From: an uncultured Modestobacter sp.
GTDB lineage: Bacteria > Actinomycetota > Actinomycetes > Mycobacteriales > Geodermatophilaceae
Direction of reading: 5' to 3'
DNA: 64,000 nt
Assembly: GCF_947486615.1 (NCBI RefSeq)
Contig: NZ_CANKUD010000010.1
Span: forward strand, 112,522-176,521
The notes below the pieces were generated by a model. It was not told where the DNA came from. It saw only the letters and a program-made list of their open reading frames with translations, and ran no database searches. Shown here piece by piece: positions 23,492 through 34,354 of this stretch (position 1 is the first letter of the stretch; every line of letters begins with the position of its first letter). The position numbers and the translations under genes are program-made.

Positions 23492-23774
23492 TGTCCGCGG
23501 CGTGCGCGCCGCGGCGGGTCGGCAGCGCGACCTGCGAGTTGTCGGGCAGCGGTGCGTCCAGCCCGGTGCCTGCGCGCAGCTCGTCCTCCCGGACCGCGGC
23601 GGCGGCCCGGACGTCGGCACCGAAGTCACCGATCGCGTCGGCCAGGTCGCGCAGACCGTCGGCGAGGTTGCCGGCCATGCTCTGCGGGGTCAGCTTCTCC
23701 GCGGTCTGGGACAGCTTGCGGACGACGAGCACCCCGATGGTGATGCCCATGGTCAGCCAGAACAGCCGGCGCAT
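23487..23774 (-). CDS. Small membrane protein, DUF6167-like
   Basis: 95 residues with an N-terminal hydrophobic segment (about 4-18, LFWLTMGITIGVLVV) and a soluble helical part. Actinobacterial genomes often carry this type of gene next to a DUF948 gene just upstream of alaS, and that context holds here. ATG at 23774 overlaps the DUF948 stop by one base. Function unknown. Confidence 0.75.
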   Translation of the reverse strand: MRRLFWLTMGITIGVLVVRKLSQTAEKLTPQSMAGNLADGLRDLADAIGDFGADVRAAAAVREDELRAGTGLDAPLPDNSQVALPTRRGAHAADS

Positions 23775-24199
23775 CAGGCGGCCCGCCGGGCGGCGCGACG
23801 GGCGCGGCGCTCGTCCTTGGCCGACTGCTGCGCGGACGCCAGTGCAGCTCCCTCGCGCTTCTTCTTCGCCGCGCTGCGCACGCCGTAGCTGAACGCGGCG
23901 ACCTTGATCAGCGGGCTGCCGAGGGTGGCGGCGAACACGCTGGTCAGCGCGGCGACGTTGCTGGAGACGTTCGCGGCGTTGCCGGTGATGTCGTCGACCC
24001 GCTCGAGGTTGGCGTTGACGTGGGTGACCGTCGTCGACGCCTGGCTCAGGATCGGCTGGCTCTGCTCCCGGACCTGGCGGATGGTCAGCGTCGTCTCGTC
24101 CAGGGTGCGCCCGAGCTTGAGCAGCGGCACCGCCACCAGGACCACCAGCAGCACCAAGGCACCGGCTGCGATCAGCCCGGCCCACTCTCCTGCAGACAC
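23774..24199 (-). CDS. DUF948-type membrane protein
   Basis: 141 residues: an N-terminal transmembrane helix (about 8-28), an amphipathic helical region with regularly spaced Thr, Val and Asn (about 35-100), and a highly basic C-terminus rich in Lys and Arg. This matches the DUF948 pattern, a family of unknown function. GTG 24199 is chosen because it is preceded by AAGGGGA at good spacing and puts the helix right at the N-terminus. Confidence 0.75.
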   Translation of the reverse strand: MSAGEWAGLIAAGALVLLVVLVAVPLLKLGRTLDETTLTIRQVREQSQPILSQASTTVTHVNANLERVDDITGNAANVSSNVAALTSVFAATLGSPLIKVAAFSYGVRSAAKKKREGAALASAQQSAKDERRARRAARRAA

Positions 24200-24316
24200 T
24201 CGAGGGTCCCCTTCGTCGTCTCGTGCACGTCGCCGGTGACGGTCCACCGGTCGGGCAACCCTAACCGCCGGCACCGACACCGGGCGCTGCCGTTCGCCGA
24301 CGGCGACCGTCGCGAC

Positions 24317-25651
24317 TCAGCCGCGGCGGCGGACGATCGCCCGGAGCTTGGCCAGCCGGGCGCCGATCTGGGCCTCGACCCCGCGCCCGGTCGGCCGGTA
24401 GTAGTCCTTGCCCACCAGCGCGTCCGGCGGGTACTGCTGCGGGACGACGCCGTCGGGGTGCGCGTGCGGGTAGACGTAGGTCTTCCCGTGGCCGAGCTTC
24501 TTCGCCCCGGCGTAGTGCGCGTCGCGCAGCCCGGCGGGCACCGGCCCGGCCAGCCCGGCGCGGACGTCGGCGACCGACTCCCCCATCGCGGTGGTGATCG
24601 CGTTGGACTTGGGCGCGGTGGCCAGGTGGACGACGGCGTGCGCCAGCGGGAAGTGGCCTTCGGGCATGCCGATGAAGGCGACCGCGTCGGCGGCGGCGAC
24701 CGCGGTGAGCAGTGCGGTCGGGTCGGCCATGCCGATGTCCTCGCTGGCCGAGATCACCAGCCGGCGGGCGATGAAGCGCGGGTCCTCCCCCGCCTCCACC
24801 ATCCGCGCCAGGTAGTGCAGTGCGGCGTCGACGTCGCTGCCCCGGATGCTCTTGATCAGCGCGCTGGCGATGTCGTAGTGCTGGTCACCGGACCGGTCGT
24901 AGCGCACCGCGGCCTGGGCGACGGCGGTCTCCAGGGTGGCCAGGTCCAGCACGTCGGAACCGGCCGCCCGGGCCGCACCGGCGCCGCTCTCCAGGGCGGT
25001 CAGCGCCTTGCGGGCGTCACCGCCGGCCACCCGCAGCAGGTGCTCCTCGGCCTCGGCGGTCAGCGTCACCGCGCCGTCCAGACCGCGCTCGCTGGTCAGC
25101 GCCCGGCGGAGCACGGTGCGCACGTCCTCGTCGTCCAGTGACTGCAACGCCAGCACCAGGCTGCGGGAGAGCAGCGGGCTGACCACGGAGAAGAACGGGT
25201 TCTCGGTGGTGGCGGCGATCAGGCTGACGATCCGGTCCTCGACCGCGGACAGCAGCGAGTCCTGCTGGGTCTTGGAGAACCGGTGCACCTCGTCGATGAA
25301 CAGCACGGTGCGCCGGCCGGCGTGGGTGAGCTCGCGCTTGGCGTTGGCGATGACCGCGCGCACCTCCTTGACCCCGGAGTCCAGCGCCGACAGCTGCACG
25401 AAGGAGCGCTGGGTGGCCAGCGAGATGACGTGCGCCAGCGTCGTCTTCCCGGTGCCTGGTGGGCCGTAGAGCACCAGCGACATCGGCTCGTCGGCCTCCA
25501 CCAGCCGGCGCAGCGGGGCGCGCGCACCGAGCAGGTGCTGCTGCCCGACCACCTCGTCCAGCGACCGCGGACGCATCCGGACGGCCAGCGGCGCCCCGGG
25601 GTCGACCGGCGGCGGCCCCTCCTCGGGAGCGGGGTCGAACAGCGACGTCAC
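24317..25651 (-). CDS. rarA: Replication-associated recombination protein RarA (MgsA) AAA+ ATPase
   Basis: Clamp-loader-like ATPase acting at stalled replication forks. 444 residues. Walker [10 protein letters not shown] at about 63-71, Walker B LFIDEVHR (about 117-124), sensor AATTENPFF, and the C-terminal tetramerisation domain with EDIGMADP and the family ending [11 protein letters not shown] 25651 places LFDP near the N-terminus as in homologues; a longer reading begins upstream at 25690 and lacks support. Confidence 0.93.
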   Translation of the reverse strand: MTSLFDPAPEEGPPPVDPGAPLAVRMRPRSLDEVVGQQHLLGARAPLRRLVEADEPMSLVLYGPPGTGKTTLAHVISLATQRSFVQLSALDSGVKEVRAVIANAKRELTHAGRRTVLFIDEVHRFSKTQQDSLLSAVEDRIVSLIAATTENPFFSVVSPLLSRSLVLALQSLDDEDVRTVLRRALTSERGLDGAVTLTAEAEEHLLRVAGGDARKALTALESGAGAARAAGSDVLDLATLETAVAQAAVRYDRSGDQHYDIASALIKSIRGSDVDAALHYLARMVEAGEDPRFIARRLVISASEDIGMADPTALLTAVAAADAVAFIGMPEGHFPLAHAVVHLATAPKSNAITTAMGESVADVRAGLAGPVPAGLRDAHYAGAKKLGHGKTYVYPHAHPDGVVPQQYPPDALVGKDYYRPTGRGVEAQIGARLAKLRAIVRRRG

Positions 25652-25713
25652 GGTTGCGAAGCTACCCGCGGGGCACGACGGATCCGGCAACCCTCGACCT
25701 CCAGGAGACCCCC

Positions 25714-26586
25714 ATGCAGCAGCGCACGATCGGCAACGCCGGCGTCGGCACCGTCACGGTGGGGGCGATCGGCCTGGGCGCCATGCCGCTGTCGACCAAG
25801 GACCCCCGCCCGGCACCGGCCGAGGCCGAGGCGGTGGTGCACGCGGCGCTGGACGCCGGGGTGACGCTGATCGACACCGCGGACGCCTACGCGCGGGACG
25901 AGGCGGAGTTCGGCCACAACGAGGAGCTGGTCGCCCGCGCGCTGCGCTCGGCCGGCTCGCCGGACGGCGTGCTGGTGGCCACCAAGGGCGGGCACACCCG
26001 GCGCGGCACCGAGTGGGAGCTGGACGGGTCGCCGTCCTACCTCCGCCGGGCCTGCGAGGCCTCGCTGCGCCGGCTGGGCGTCGAGGCGATCGGGCTCTAC
26101 CAGTTCCACCGCCCCGACCCGGCCACGCCGTGGGAGGAGTCGATGGGCGCGCTGCGGGAACTGGTGGACGCCGGGCTGGTGCGGATGGCCGGCATCTCCA
26201 ACGCCGACGTCGGGCAGATCGACGCCGCCCGGGCGATCGTCGGTGACGCGCTGGTCAGCGTGCAGAACCAGTTCTCCCCCGGCTGGCGCTCCTCGGCCGG
26301 GGAGCTGGCGCACTGCGCGGCGACCGGCCTGGCGTTCCTACCGTGGAGCCCGTTCGGCGGCGTCTCGGCGGCCAAGGAGCTGGGTTCCACCGCCGCGGAG
26401 TTCGCCGCCGTCGCCGACGAGCTGGGCGTCTCGGTCCACCAGGTCACCCTGGCCTGGCACCTGGCCCAGGCCGAGGTCGTCCTCCCCATCCCCGGCGCCT
26501 CCCGTCCCGGGTCCGTCACCGACTCGGCCGCCGGTGCCGACCTGGAGCTGAGCCCCGAGCAGCTGGCCCGGCTGGCCGCTTCCTGA
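25714..26586 (+). CDS. Aldo/keto reductase
   Basis: NADPH-dependent (beta/alpha)8-barrel oxidoreductase; substrate unknown. 290 residues with the catalytic tetrad Asp54, Tyr59, Lys91 and His132 (DTADAY, VATKGG, QFHRP). C-terminal LPIPGASRP holds the cofactor phosphate site. An AGGAGA ribosome site precedes ATG 25714. Starts a plus-strand block divergent from rarA; a hairpin follows the stop. Confidence 0.9.
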   Translation: MQQRTIGNAGVGTVTVGAIGLGAMPLSTKDPRPAPAEAEAVVHAALDAGVTLIDTADAYARDEAEFGHNEELVARALRSAGSPDGVLVATKGGHTRRGTEWELDGSPSYLRRACEASLRRLGVEAIGLYQFHRPDPATPWEESMGALRELVDAGLVRMAGISNADVGQIDAARAIVGDALVSVQNQFSPGWRSSAGELAHCAATGLAFLPWSPFGGVSAAKELGSTAAEFAAVADELGVSVHQVTLAWHLAQAEVVLPIPGASRPGSVTDSAAGADLELSPEQLARLAAS

Positions 26587-26618
26587 CCTCGACCCCGCGG
26601 CCGGGAGCAGGGTCGAGG
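26587..26618 (+). terminator. Hairpin after the aldo/keto reductase
   Basis: CCTCGACCC pairs with GGGTCGAGG around a 14-base loop directly after the stop codon. Confidence 0.6.
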
Positions 26619-26679
26619 TCCGGGTGATCTCCGCCTCCCGGCCGTCCACCGGCACCGCGCGTGCACCAGACTGCGGACC

Positions 26680-28305
26680 GTGCTGCAGCAGACCCGGTCC
26701 AGGAACGCCTGGCAGGCGGCTCCCTACGCCGTCCTGCTGGTGGGCTGGGCGGTGCTGCTGCCCGGCAGCTGGAGCAGCCTCAACCCCGACGGCGTCGTCT
26801 ACGCGACGCTGACCGAGGCACTCGCCGACGGCCGGTGGTCCGACGCCGTCACCGGCTACTGGAGCATCCTGCTGCCGACGCTGGCCGCGCCCCTCACCGC
26901 GCTCGGCGTGCCCGCCCCCTTCGCGCTGCGCGCCGTCCTGCTCCTGGTCTCGGTGGGGTTGGTGGCGGTGATCGGCGACCTGGCCCGGCGGGCCGGCGCG
27001 ACGACGCCCGCGAGGGAGATCGCGCAGCTCCTGGTCGCGCCCTTCCTGGTCGTCATCGCGCTGTGGGACGTCTTCCCCGACGGCCTGCTGGCGCTCCTCC
27101 TGCTGCTGTTCGTCCGGGCCCTGCTCGCGGCGTCGACCGTCCGGGGCGCCGCACTGGCCGGGCTCTGGGGCGGGCTGGCCTACCTCGCCAAGCCGGTCGC
27201 GCTCCCCTTCGTCCTCGCCTTCCTGGTGCTGGTCACGGTGGTCCGGCTGTGGGCGTCCCGCCGCCCGACGACGGTGGTGCCGCCGTCGGGCGTGGTGAGC
27301 ACCGCCGCCCCGCTGCGGACGGCGGCCGTGACCGCGGCCGTGGCGCTGGCGCTGGCAGCGCCGTGGATCACCCTCATCAGCGTGCAGGCCGGGCACCCGA
27401 CGATCACCACGGCGGCCTCCTTCAACGCGAACTACCTCGAGCCGGGCGTGGAGGGCAACCCGCTGGAGTCCCCCGGCCTCCGCGCGCCCACGGCCGCGGC
27501 GCCCGATACGCCCTGGCAGAACCCGTCGGCGCTCGCCCCGGTCCGCACCGACGAGCCGGCGGACGAGGCGGGGGACGAGGCGGCCGACGCCGCCCCTGCC
27601 GAATCGGGGGAACGGATCGGCCAGCGGCTGGGGCGGGTGGCCGAGCAGGCGGGGTACGTGGTCGAGACGCTGGTGCGCAAGTGGCCGGTCGAGACCGTGC
27701 TCGCCCTGGCCGGCACGGTGCTCGCGGCACGCCGCCCGCGGGAACCGGGCTCGTGGGTCGCACTGGGGTCCACGGCCGCAGCGGGCGTGCTCGCCGGCGG
27801 CATGATGCTGCTGATCGTGACCGACCGGTACCTGTGGTTCTCCATGCTCGCCCTGCTGGTGCCCGCCGCGGTGGCGCTGCAGGCCCTGGGCGCGCGGCGA
27901 CCCCGGGCGCTCCGGGTGCTCGGCGCGGCGCTGTCGGCAGTCGTCGCGCTCGCCACCGCCTTCTGGTTCCTCGCCCTCCACCAGCCACCCGACCGCGACC
28001 GGGGCGTGTGGGCGCTCGCGGAGCGTGCGTGCCCGGAGGGTCTGGACGCCCCCCTGGCCGGGGTGGACGAGTGGGGACGCAGCAACCTGCTCGCCTACCT
28101 GTGCGGCGTGCCCTACGTGGGGCTGACGGGCTCGGCGGAGGCGGCGCGGGAGGTGGCCGCCGACGTGTCCGAGGTGGGCGCCCGGTACCTGGTGGTCTGG
28201 GACGACGCCCCGGCAGGCCTGCCCGACTCCCGGGGGGACGCCGGGGTGCTCTACGAGCTCGAGGACGGCACCTGGCGCCCGGTGTCCGCAGTCTCCGGCG
28301 ACTGA
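26680..28305 (+). CDS. Polytopic membrane protein, GT-C glycosyltransferase-like
   Basis: 541 residues with about ten predicted membrane helices, an Asn-Pro-Asp-Gly motif in the first external loop (NPDGVVYATLTEAL, about 35-48), and a C-terminal external soluble domain (about 425-541). This layout resembles the lipid-linked-sugar transferases of the GT39/ArnT type, where an acidic residue in the first loop is catalytic, but I cannot assign a sugar or an acceptor. A polar acidic loop (about 285-315) separates the two membrane halves. GTG start. No obvious partner gene. Confidence 0.6.
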   Translation: MLQQTRSRNAWQAAPYAVLLVGWAVLLPGSWSSLNPDGVVYATLTEALADGRWSDAVTGYWSILLPTLAAPLTALGVPAPFALRAVLLLVSVGLVAVIGDLARRAGATTPAREIAQLLVAPFLVVIALWDVFPDGLLALLLLLFVRALLAASTVRGAALAGLWGGLAYLAKPVALPFVLAFLVLVTVVRLWASRRPTTVVPPSGVVSTAAPLRTAAVTAAVALALAAPWITLISVQAGHPTITTAASFNANYLEPGVEGNPLESPGLRAPTAAAPDTPWQNPSALAPVRTDEPADEAGDEAADAAPAESGERIGQRLGRVAEQAGYVVETLVRKWPVETVLALAGTVLAARRPREPGSWVALGSTAAAGVLAGGMMLLIVTDRYLWFSMLALLVPAAVALQALGARRPRALRVLGAALSAVVALATAFWFLALHQPPDRDRGVWALAERACPEGLDAPLAGVDEWGRSNLLAYLCGVPYVGLTGSAEAAREVAADVSEVGARYLVVWDDAPAGLPDSRGDAGVLYELEDGTWRPVSAVSGD

Positions 28306-28527
28306 ACCCGGTCACCTCGCCCGGGGCGGACACCCGTCCGTGGGGGTCTCCCGGGACCGCGTCGCGCTCGCTGCAGCGACTGCATCGATCGCCGCGGCCG
28401 CCCCGGTCGGGTGCCGCCGAGCCCCCGGCCGGCGATCGACGACCGCCGGCCGGTCACCGGCCCGATGCCGCGGCTCCCTGCACCCAGGGCTGCGGGCAAC
28501 GGCCGATGACCGACCGGCTGGGCGGCG

Positions 28528-30306
28528 TCAGCCCTTCGAGGGGTCCGTCGGGCCAGGGGCGCCGGGCTGACCAGGAGCGGGCTCGGCGTCGGGGTCGACG
28601 TCGATGCCGGCCTCCGTGCGCTGGGCTGCGGTGATCGGGGTGGGGGCCCCGGTCAGCGGGTCGAAGCCGGCGCCGGTCTTCGGGAAGGCGATGACCTCGC
28701 GGATCGAGTCCACCCCGGCCAGCAGGGCGGTGAGCCGGTCCCAGCCGATCGCGGCACCGGCGTGCGGCGGCGGGCCGTAGTCGAAGGCCTCCAGGAACCA
28801 GCCGAACTGCGCCCGGGCCTCCTCCTGGGTCATGCCCAGGGTCTGGAACACCCGCTCCTGCAGCTCCGCGTCGGCGATGCGGACCGACCCGCTCATCAAC
28901 TCGTTGCCGTTGCACACCAGGTCGTAGGCGTCCGACAGTGCGGCGCCCTTGTCCTCGGCGAACCGCTCCCGCCACTCCGGGGTGGGCGAGGTGAAGGGGT
29001 GGTGCATGAAGGTCCAGTCGCCGTCCTCGGTCTCCTCGAACATCGGGAAGTCCACGACGAACAGGAACGACCACGAACCGGGCTCGATGAGCTCGAGTCG
29101 CTTGGCCACCTCGTTGCGTGCGGCGCCGAGCAGCTCCTGAGCGGACCGGCGCTGGCCGGCCGCGAAGAAGACGCAGTCGCCGGGCTTCGCCCCCACGGCC
29201 TCGACCAGCCCGGCCCGCTCGGACTCGGAGATGTTCTTCGACACCGGCCCGCCGAGCGTGCCGTCCTCGGCGATGGTGACGTAGGCCAGCCCCTTGGCCC
29301 CGCGGGAGCGGGCCCAGTCCTGCCAGGCGTCGAACGCCCGCCGCGGCTGCGAGCCGCCGCCGGGCATCACGATCGCGCCGACGTAGGGCGCCTGGAAGAC
29401 CCGGAACGGGGTGTCGGCGAAGTACGACGTCAGCTCGGTGAGCTCCACCCCGAAGCGCAGATCGGGCTTGTCGGAGCCGAACCGGTCCATCGCCTCGCGG
29501 TAGGTCATCCGCGGGATCTCCGGCACGTCGTAGGCGGCCAGCTCGCGCCACAGCGCCCGGATGACGTCCTCGGCGACGGCCAGGACGTCGTCCCGCTCGA
29601 CGAAGCTCATCTCGAAGTCCAGCTGGGTGAACTCCGGCTGCCGGTCGGCGCGGAAGTCCTCGTCCCGGAAGCAGCGGGCGATCTGGTAGTACCGCTCGAG
29701 CCCGCCGACCATCAGCAGCTGCTTGAACAGCTGCGGCGACTGCGGCAGCGCGTACCAGTGGCCGGGCTGCAGCCGCACCGGGACGACGAAGTCGCGCGCG
29801 CCCTCGGGGGTGGAGCGGGTCAGCGACGGGGTCTCCACCTCGGTGAACCCGTGCCCGGCCATGACGCCGCGGGCGATCCGGTTGACCTCGCTGCGCAGCC
29901 GCAGCGCGGCGGCCGGGCCCTGCCGGCGCAGGTCCAGGTACCGGTACCGGTACCGCACGTCGTCACCGGCGGCCTGCGCGGTCTCGATCGGGAACGGCAG
30001 CGGCGCGGCGGCGGACAGCACCCGCAGCTCGCTGGCGACGACCTCGATCTCACCGGTGGGCAGCTCGGCGTTCTCGTTCCCGGCCGGCCGGGCCTGCACC
30101 TGACCGGTGACGAGCACGCAGTACTCGTTGCGCAGCGCGTGCGCCTCCTCCTCGCGGACGACGACCTGGGCGTAGCCCGAGGCGTCGCGCAGGTCGAGGA
30201 AGACGACCCCGCCGTGGTCGCGCCGGCGGGCGACCCAGCCGGCGAGGGTGACCGTGGAACCGGCGTCGGTCGCGCGGAGCGTGCCGGCGTCGTGGGTGCG
30301 GAGCAC
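28528..30306 (-). CDS. aspS: Aspartate--tRNA ligase (probably also charges tRNA-Asn)
   Basis: Class II synthetase, 592 residues. N-terminal OB anticodon-binding domain (about 1-105), catalytic core with [18 protein letters not shown], a GAD insertion, and motif 3 near [12 protein letters not shown]. His31 in [10 protein letters not shown] is the residue linked in other bacteria with a non-discriminating enzyme that misacylates tRNA-Asn for GatCAB repair; discriminating enzymes such as that of E. coli have Leu there. The last ~35 residues are a Pro/Gly/Asp tail. ATG 30306. Confidence 0.96.
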   Translation of the reverse strand: MLRTHDAGTLRATDAGSTVTLAGWVARRRDHGGVVFLDLRDASGYAQVVVREEEAHALRNEYCVLVTGQVQARPAGNENAELPTGEIEVVASELRVLSAAAPLPFPIETAQAAGDDVRYRYRYLDLRRQGPAAALRLRSEVNRIARGVMAGHGFTEVETPSLTRSTPEGARDFVVPVRLQPGHWYALPQSPQLFKQLLMVGGLERYYQIARCFRDEDFRADRQPEFTQLDFEMSFVERDDVLAVAEDVIRALWRELAAYDVPEIPRMTYREAMDRFGSDKPDLRFGVELTELTSYFADTPFRVFQAPYVGAIVMPGGGSQPRRAFDAWQDWARSRGAKGLAYVTIAEDGTLGGPVSKNISESERAGLVEAVGAKPGDCVFFAAGQRRSAQELLGAARNEVAKRLELIEPGSWSFLFVVDFPMFEETEDGDWTFMHHPFTSPTPEWRERFAEDKGAALSDAYDLVCNGNELMSGSVRIADAELQERVFQTLGMTQEEARAQFGWFLEAFDYGPPPHAGAAIGWDRLTALLAGVDSIREVIAFPKTGAGFDPLTGAPTPITAAQRTEAGIDVDPDAEPAPGQPGAPGPTDPSKG

Positions 30307-30336
30307 TTCAGGCCTCTTTCGAGAAGGGGGAACGGG

Positions 30337-31338
30337 TCACCAGCGGTCGTGCACGTGGGCGCGGATGCGCTCGTCGTACACGCGCTCGAGGTCGGCGAGC
30401 TGGCTGGGGGTGAGGGACGGGAGCGAGGCGGCGGCGACGTTGCCCAGCGCCTGCTGCACGTTGCGCGCGCCCGGGATGACGGTGGTGACACCGGGCTGGT
30501 CGATCACCCAGCGCAGCGCGAACGCGGCGGTGGTGACGTCCGGGCCGGCGATCTCGGCGACCTCGCGGGCGGCGGCGACGCCGACCTCGAAGGGCACCCC
30601 GGCGAAGGTCTCGCCGACGTCGAAGGCCTCGCCGTTGCGGTTGAAGTTGCGGTGGTCGTCGGCGGCGAAGGTGGTGTCGGTGGAGTACTTGCCCGACAGC
30701 AGGCCGCTGGCCAGCGGGACCCGGGCCAGGATGCCGACCTCGGCGCGGGCGGCGGCGGGCAGCAGCTGCTCCAGCGGCTTGCGCCGGAAGACGTTGAGGA
30801 TCACCTGGATCGACTGCACGCCCTCGTGCTGCAGCGCGGTCAGGCCCTCGGCGACGGTCTCCACCGAGACCCCGTAGGCAGCGATCGCCTGCTCGGAGAC
30901 CAGGGCGTCGAGGGTGTCGTAGACCCGCTCGTCGGAGTAGACGGTCGGCGGCGGGCAGTGCAGCTGCACCAGGTCCAGGGTGTCCACGCCCAGGTTGCGC
31001 CGCGAGCGGTCGATCCAGGCGCGCAGGTTCTCCGGGGTGTACTGCTCGGCGGTGAACGGGTCGGCGCGCCGGCCGGCCTTGGTGGCGACGAACGGGCGCT
31101 CACCGCGGGCGGCCAGCGCCTTGCGGATGCGCTCCTCGGACCGGCCGTCGCCGTAGACGTCGGCGGTGTCGAGCAGGGTGACCCCGGCGTCCAGCGCGGC
31201 GTCCAGGACGGCGGCGGCGTCGTCCTCGGTGACGTCGCCCCAGTCGCCGCCCAGCTGCCAGGTGCCCAGGCCGACGACCGAGACGTCGGCTCCGGTGCGG
31301 CCGAGCGGGCGGGTCTCCAGCGGAGTCGAAGAGGTCAT
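30337..31338 (-). CDS. Aldo/keto reductase
   Basis: 333 residues, a different subfamily from the one at 25714. Tetrad Asp57, Tyr62, Lys87, His127 ([22 protein letters not shown]); the cofactor-binding end reads [11 protein letters not shown] 31338 overlaps the hisS stop by 4 bp, so it is cotranscribed with hisS and lies before aspS. Substrate unknown. Confidence 0.9.
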   Translation of the reverse strand: MTSSTPLETRPLGRTGADVSVVGLGTWQLGGDWGDVTEDDAAAVLDAALDAGVTLLDTADVYGDGRSEERIRKALAARGERPFVATKAGRRADPFTAEQYTPENLRAWIDRSRRNLGVDTLDLVQLHCPPPTVYSDERVYDTLDALVSEQAIAAYGVSVETVAEGLTALQHEGVQSIQVILNVFRRKPLEQLLPAAARAEVGILARVPLASGLLSGKYSTDTTFAADDHRNFNRNGEAFDVGETFAGVPFEVGVAAAREVAEIAGPDVTTAAFALRWVIDQPGVTTVIPGARNVQQALGNVAAASLPSLTPSQLADLERVYDERIRAHVHDRW

Positions 31339-32600
31339 GCCCCCACCGTCGCACGCACCCGGTCGAACAGCTCACCCAGGGGGACGGCGACCTGCTCGGC
31401 GGTGCGCAGGTCACGCAGCTGCGCGACGCCCTCCGCGATGTCCCGGTCGCCGACGACGACGGCGTGGGTGGCCCCCGACCGGTCGGCGGCCTTCATCGCG
31501 CCCTTGAGCCCGCGGTCGCCGTAGACGGTGTCGGCGGAGACGCCGGCCTCGCGCAGCTGCCCGACGAGCTTCACCGCGAGCCGCTTGGCCTCCGCGCCCA
31601 GCGGGACGACGAACGCCTGCACCCCGCTCGACGCCACCACGTCCAGCCCCTCGGCCTGCACCGCCAGCAGCGTGCGGTCCACGCCCACGGCGTAGCCGAT
31701 GCCGGACAGGTCCGGGCCGCCGAGGGCGGCGGAGAGCCCGTCGTAGCGCCCGCCGCCGCCGATCGCCGACTGGGCGCCCAGGCCGGAGTGGACGAACTCG
31801 AACGTCGTCTTCGTGTAGTAGTCCAGCCCGCGCACCAGCCGCGGCGCCTCGGTCCACTGGACGCCCAGGTCGGTCAGGTGCTCCCGGACGGCGTCGTAGT
31901 GCGCCTTCGTGGAGTCGGACAGGTGGTCGACCATCAGCGGGGCGTCGGCCAGCTGGGCCTGCACCTCGGGGCGCTTGTCGTCCAGCACGCGCAACGGGTT
32001 GATCTCCGCCCGGCGCCGGGTGTCCTCGTCCAGGTCCAACTTCGCGAGGAAGTCGACCAGCAGCTCGCGGTACTGCGGCCGGCAGGTGGCGTCACCCAGC
32101 GAGGTCAGCAGCAGCTCGAAGTCGCGCAGCCCCAGGTCGCGGAACCCCTGCACGGCCAGCGCCACCACCTCGGCGTCCAGCGCCGGGTCGTCGACGCCGA
32201 GCGCCTCGCAGTCGACCTGGGTGAAGTGCCGGTACCGCCCGGCCTGCGGGCGCTCGTAGCGGAAGGCGGAGCCGACCGCCCACAGCTTCACCGGCAGCGC
32301 GCCGGCGTACAGCCGGTGCTCGATGAAGGAGCGCATCAGCCCGGCGGTGAGCTCCGGGCGCAGGGTCAGCGAGCGGCCGCCCCGGTCGGTGAAGGTGTAC
32401 ATCTCCTTGGCGACGACGTCGGTGGACTCCCCCACCCCACGGGAGAACACGGCGGTGTCCTCGAACGTCGGCGTCTCGATGTAGCCGTACCCGGCCCGAC
32501 GCAGCGGCGCGGTCAGGGTGTCCCGGACGGCGAGGAACTGCGCCGACTCGGGGGGCAGCGTGTCGAACGTGCCCTTGGGAGCCCGCATCGGCTCGGTCAC
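31335..32600 (-). CDS. hisS: Histidine--tRNA ligase
   Basis: 421 residues, class II. Seen: [10 protein letters not shown] at the N-terminus, motif 2 [18 protein letters not shown], the HisA motif [13 protein letters not shown] and the GGGGRYDGL motif, then the C-terminal anticodon domain (about 325-421). GTG 32600 is used; an alternative ATG five codons in (MRAPKGTF) would also be acceptable. Confidence 0.95.
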   Translation of the reverse strand: MTEPMRAPKGTFDTLPPESAQFLAVRDTLTAPLRRAGYGYIETPTFEDTAVFSRGVGESTDVVAKEMYTFTDRGGRSLTLRPELTAGLMRSFIEHRLYAGALPVKLWAVGSAFRYERPQAGRYRHFTQVDCEALGVDDPALDAEVVALAVQGFRDLGLRDFELLLTSLGDATCRPQYRELLVDFLAKLDLDEDTRRRAEINPLRVLDDKRPEVQAQLADAPLMVDHLSDSTKAHYDAVREHLTDLGVQWTEAPRLVRGLDYYTKTTFEFVHSGLGAQSAIGGGGRYDGLSAALGGPDLSGIGYAVGVDRTLLAVQAEGLDVVASSGVQAFVVPLGAEAKRLAVKLVGQLREAGVSADTVYGDRGLKGAMKAADRSGATHAVVVGDRDIAEGVAQLRDLRTAEQVAVPLGELFDRVRATVGA

Positions 32601-32643
32601 AGTGCCCTCACTCGCTCAACTCGTCGGTCCGTCCGGTGCCCGT

Positions 32644-33327
32644 TCACAGGCCCCGGCCCTTGGGCGCGGCGGCCGCCTCGGCCAGGTAGGGGTTGGTGGC
32701 GCGTTCGCGCCCGATCGTGGTGGCCGGCCCGTGCCCGGGGAGCACGACGGTCTCGTCGTCCAGCGGCAGGACGACGTCGCGCAGCGAGCCGAGCATGTCC
32801 TCCCACGACCCGCCGGGCAGGTCGACCCGGCCCACCGAGCCGGCGAACAGCACGTCCCCGGCGAGCAGGCCGGGCGCCTCCCCCAGGTCCAGGGAGAAGA
32901 CCACCGAACCGCGGGTGTGCCCCGGCGCGTGCCGCACGGTCAGGTCGACCCCGGCCAGCGAGATCGTCGTCCCGTCGGCCAGCGGCAGGACGTCGGCGGG
33001 GTCCGGCAGGCGCACGCCGGTGATCAGCGGGGCGAGCTGTGGGCCGTGCCAGCGTGCCGGGTCCGCGAGCATGCCGCTGTCCTCGGGATGCAGGTAAGCG
33101 GGGATGTCGTAGCCCTCGCACACCGGCAGCACCGAGAAGGTGTGGTCCAGGTGGCCGTGGGTGAGCACGACGGCGACCGGCTTCAGCCCGTCGGCGGCCA
33201 GCATCGCGGCCAGCGGCTCGACCGCGTCCATCCCCGGGTCGACCACGACGCACTCCTGCCGGGCGCCGGACGCGACGGCGTAGCAGTTGGTGCCGAAGGC
33301 GCCGGCGGGGAAGGAGCGGATGAGCAC
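32644..33327 (-). CDS. Metallo-beta-lactamase-fold hydrolase, glyoxalase II-like
   Basis: 227 residues. The metal motif THGHLDH lies at 56-62 (His57, His59, Asp61, His62), with later ligands in APGHTRGS, AGDVLF and LPGHGP. The family usually hydrolyses thioesters such as hydroxyacylglutathione; since actinobacteria use mycothiol rather than glutathione, the true substrate is unclear. Neighbour of hisS and divergent from the cyclophilin, an order common in actinobacteria. Confidence 0.88.
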   Translation of the reverse strand: MLIRSFPAGAFGTNCYAVASGARQECVVVDPGMDAVEPLAAMLAADGLKPVAVVLTHGHLDHTFSVLPVCEGYDIPAYLHPEDSGMLADPARWHGPQLAPLITGVRLPDPADVLPLADGTTISLAGVDLTVRHAPGHTRGSVVFSLDLGEAPGLLAGDVLFAGSVGRVDLPGGSWEDMLGSLRDVVLPLDDETVVLPGHGPATTIGRERATNPYLAEAAAAPKGRGL

Positions 33328-33477
33328 CCGTGCAGGTTACGCGGGCGTCCCGGCGCTCTGGCCGCGCTGCCAGGGAGCGGACAGCTGCCCCACCTACACT
33401 GCGCTCTCGACATCCACGGGCGCGGAGCCGGACGGCCGCCCGTGAGACAGCGCAGCAAGCCGAGGAGCCCGAGAAGA

Positions 33478-34281
33478 GTGCCGACCAACAAGCAGCGCCG
33501 CGAGGCGGCCCAGCGACGTCTGCAGCGCCAGCTCGAGCGGCGCGAGGAGCTCGCCCAGAAGCGCAAGCGCAACACGCTGATCGGGGTGACCGTGGTCGCC
33601 GTCCTCGCCGTGATCGGCGCGGTCTTCATCATCACCGGGCTCGGTGGCGACGAGGAGAACGCCGGCAACGCCACCGCCGCCGGCGACTCCACGGCGGCCG
33701 GCGTGGTCGACGGCAGTGACGGCACCTGCGACTTCGTGCCGGACACCTCCGGCAGCGAGACGCTGACCGACGTCGGCGTCCCGCCGGCCGAGGTGCCGAC
33801 CACCGGGACGGCGAACGTCACGATGACCACCTCCGCCGGTGACATCGGGCTGACCCTGGACCAGGAGAACGCACCCTGCGCCTCGGCGAGCATGGTCTAC
33901 CTGGCCCAGCAGGGCTTCTTCGACAGCACCCCCTGCCACCGGCTCACCAGCGGCGGCCTGAGCGTGCTGCAGTGCGGTGACCCCAGCGGCACCGGCACCG
34001 GCGGCCCGACCTACGACTTCCCGACCCAGGTCACCGGCGACGAGACCTACCCGCGCGGCACCCTGGCGATGGCCAACGCCGGGCAGGGCACCGACGCCAG
34101 CCAGTTCTTCCTGGTCTACGCCGACAGCCAGCTGCAGCCCGACTACACCGTCGTCGGCACCATCGACGAGGCCGGCCTGGCGACGCTGGACGCCATCGCG
34201 GCCGCCGGCATCGAGGGCGGGGCCACCGACGGTGCCCCGGCCACGCCGGTGACGATCGAGTCGGTCACCGTCCAGCAGTAG
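33478..34281 (+). CDS. Membrane-anchored cyclophilin-type peptidyl-prolyl isomerase
   Basis: 267 residues. A basic, helical cytoplasmic N-terminus (about 1-32) precedes one transmembrane helix (about 34-54), a Thr/Ala/Gly linker and an extracytoplasmic cyclophilin domain (about 105-267). Active-site pieces seen: CHRL (catalytic Arg), QCGDPSGTGTGGP, ASQFFLVY and DYTVVGTID. Start GTG 33478 after a GAAGAG stretch. Expected to help exported proteins fold. A strong terminator follows. Confidence 0.9.
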   Translation: MPTNKQRREAAQRRLQRQLERREELAQKRKRNTLIGVTVVAVLAVIGAVFIITGLGGDEENAGNATAAGDSTAAGVVDGSDGTCDFVPDTSGSETLTDVGVPPAEVPTTGTANVTMTTSAGDIGLTLDQENAPCASASMVYLAQQGFFDSTPCHRLTSGGLSVLQCGDPSGTGTGGPTYDFPTQVTGDETYPRGTLAMANAGQGTDASQFFLVYADSQLQPDYTVVGTIDEAGLATLDAIAAAGIEGGATDGAPATPVTIESVTVQQ

Positions 34282-34293
34282 CGCACGACGCAC

Positions 34294-34327
34294 GAGGGCC
34301 CGGTCTCCACCTGGGGACCGGGCCCTC
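34294..34327 (+). terminator. Terminator hairpin after the cyclophilin gene
   Basis: GAGGGCCCGGTC pairs over 12 bp with GACCGGGCCCTC, 12 bases after the stop codon. Confidence 0.8.
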
Positions 34328-34354
34328 CTGCGTCCGCGCCCGCACACTGGGGAC

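Noticed and set aside
28762..31524. 920-residue open frame opposite aspS and the aldo/keto reductase
   Set aside because: Antisense shadow across two verified genes.
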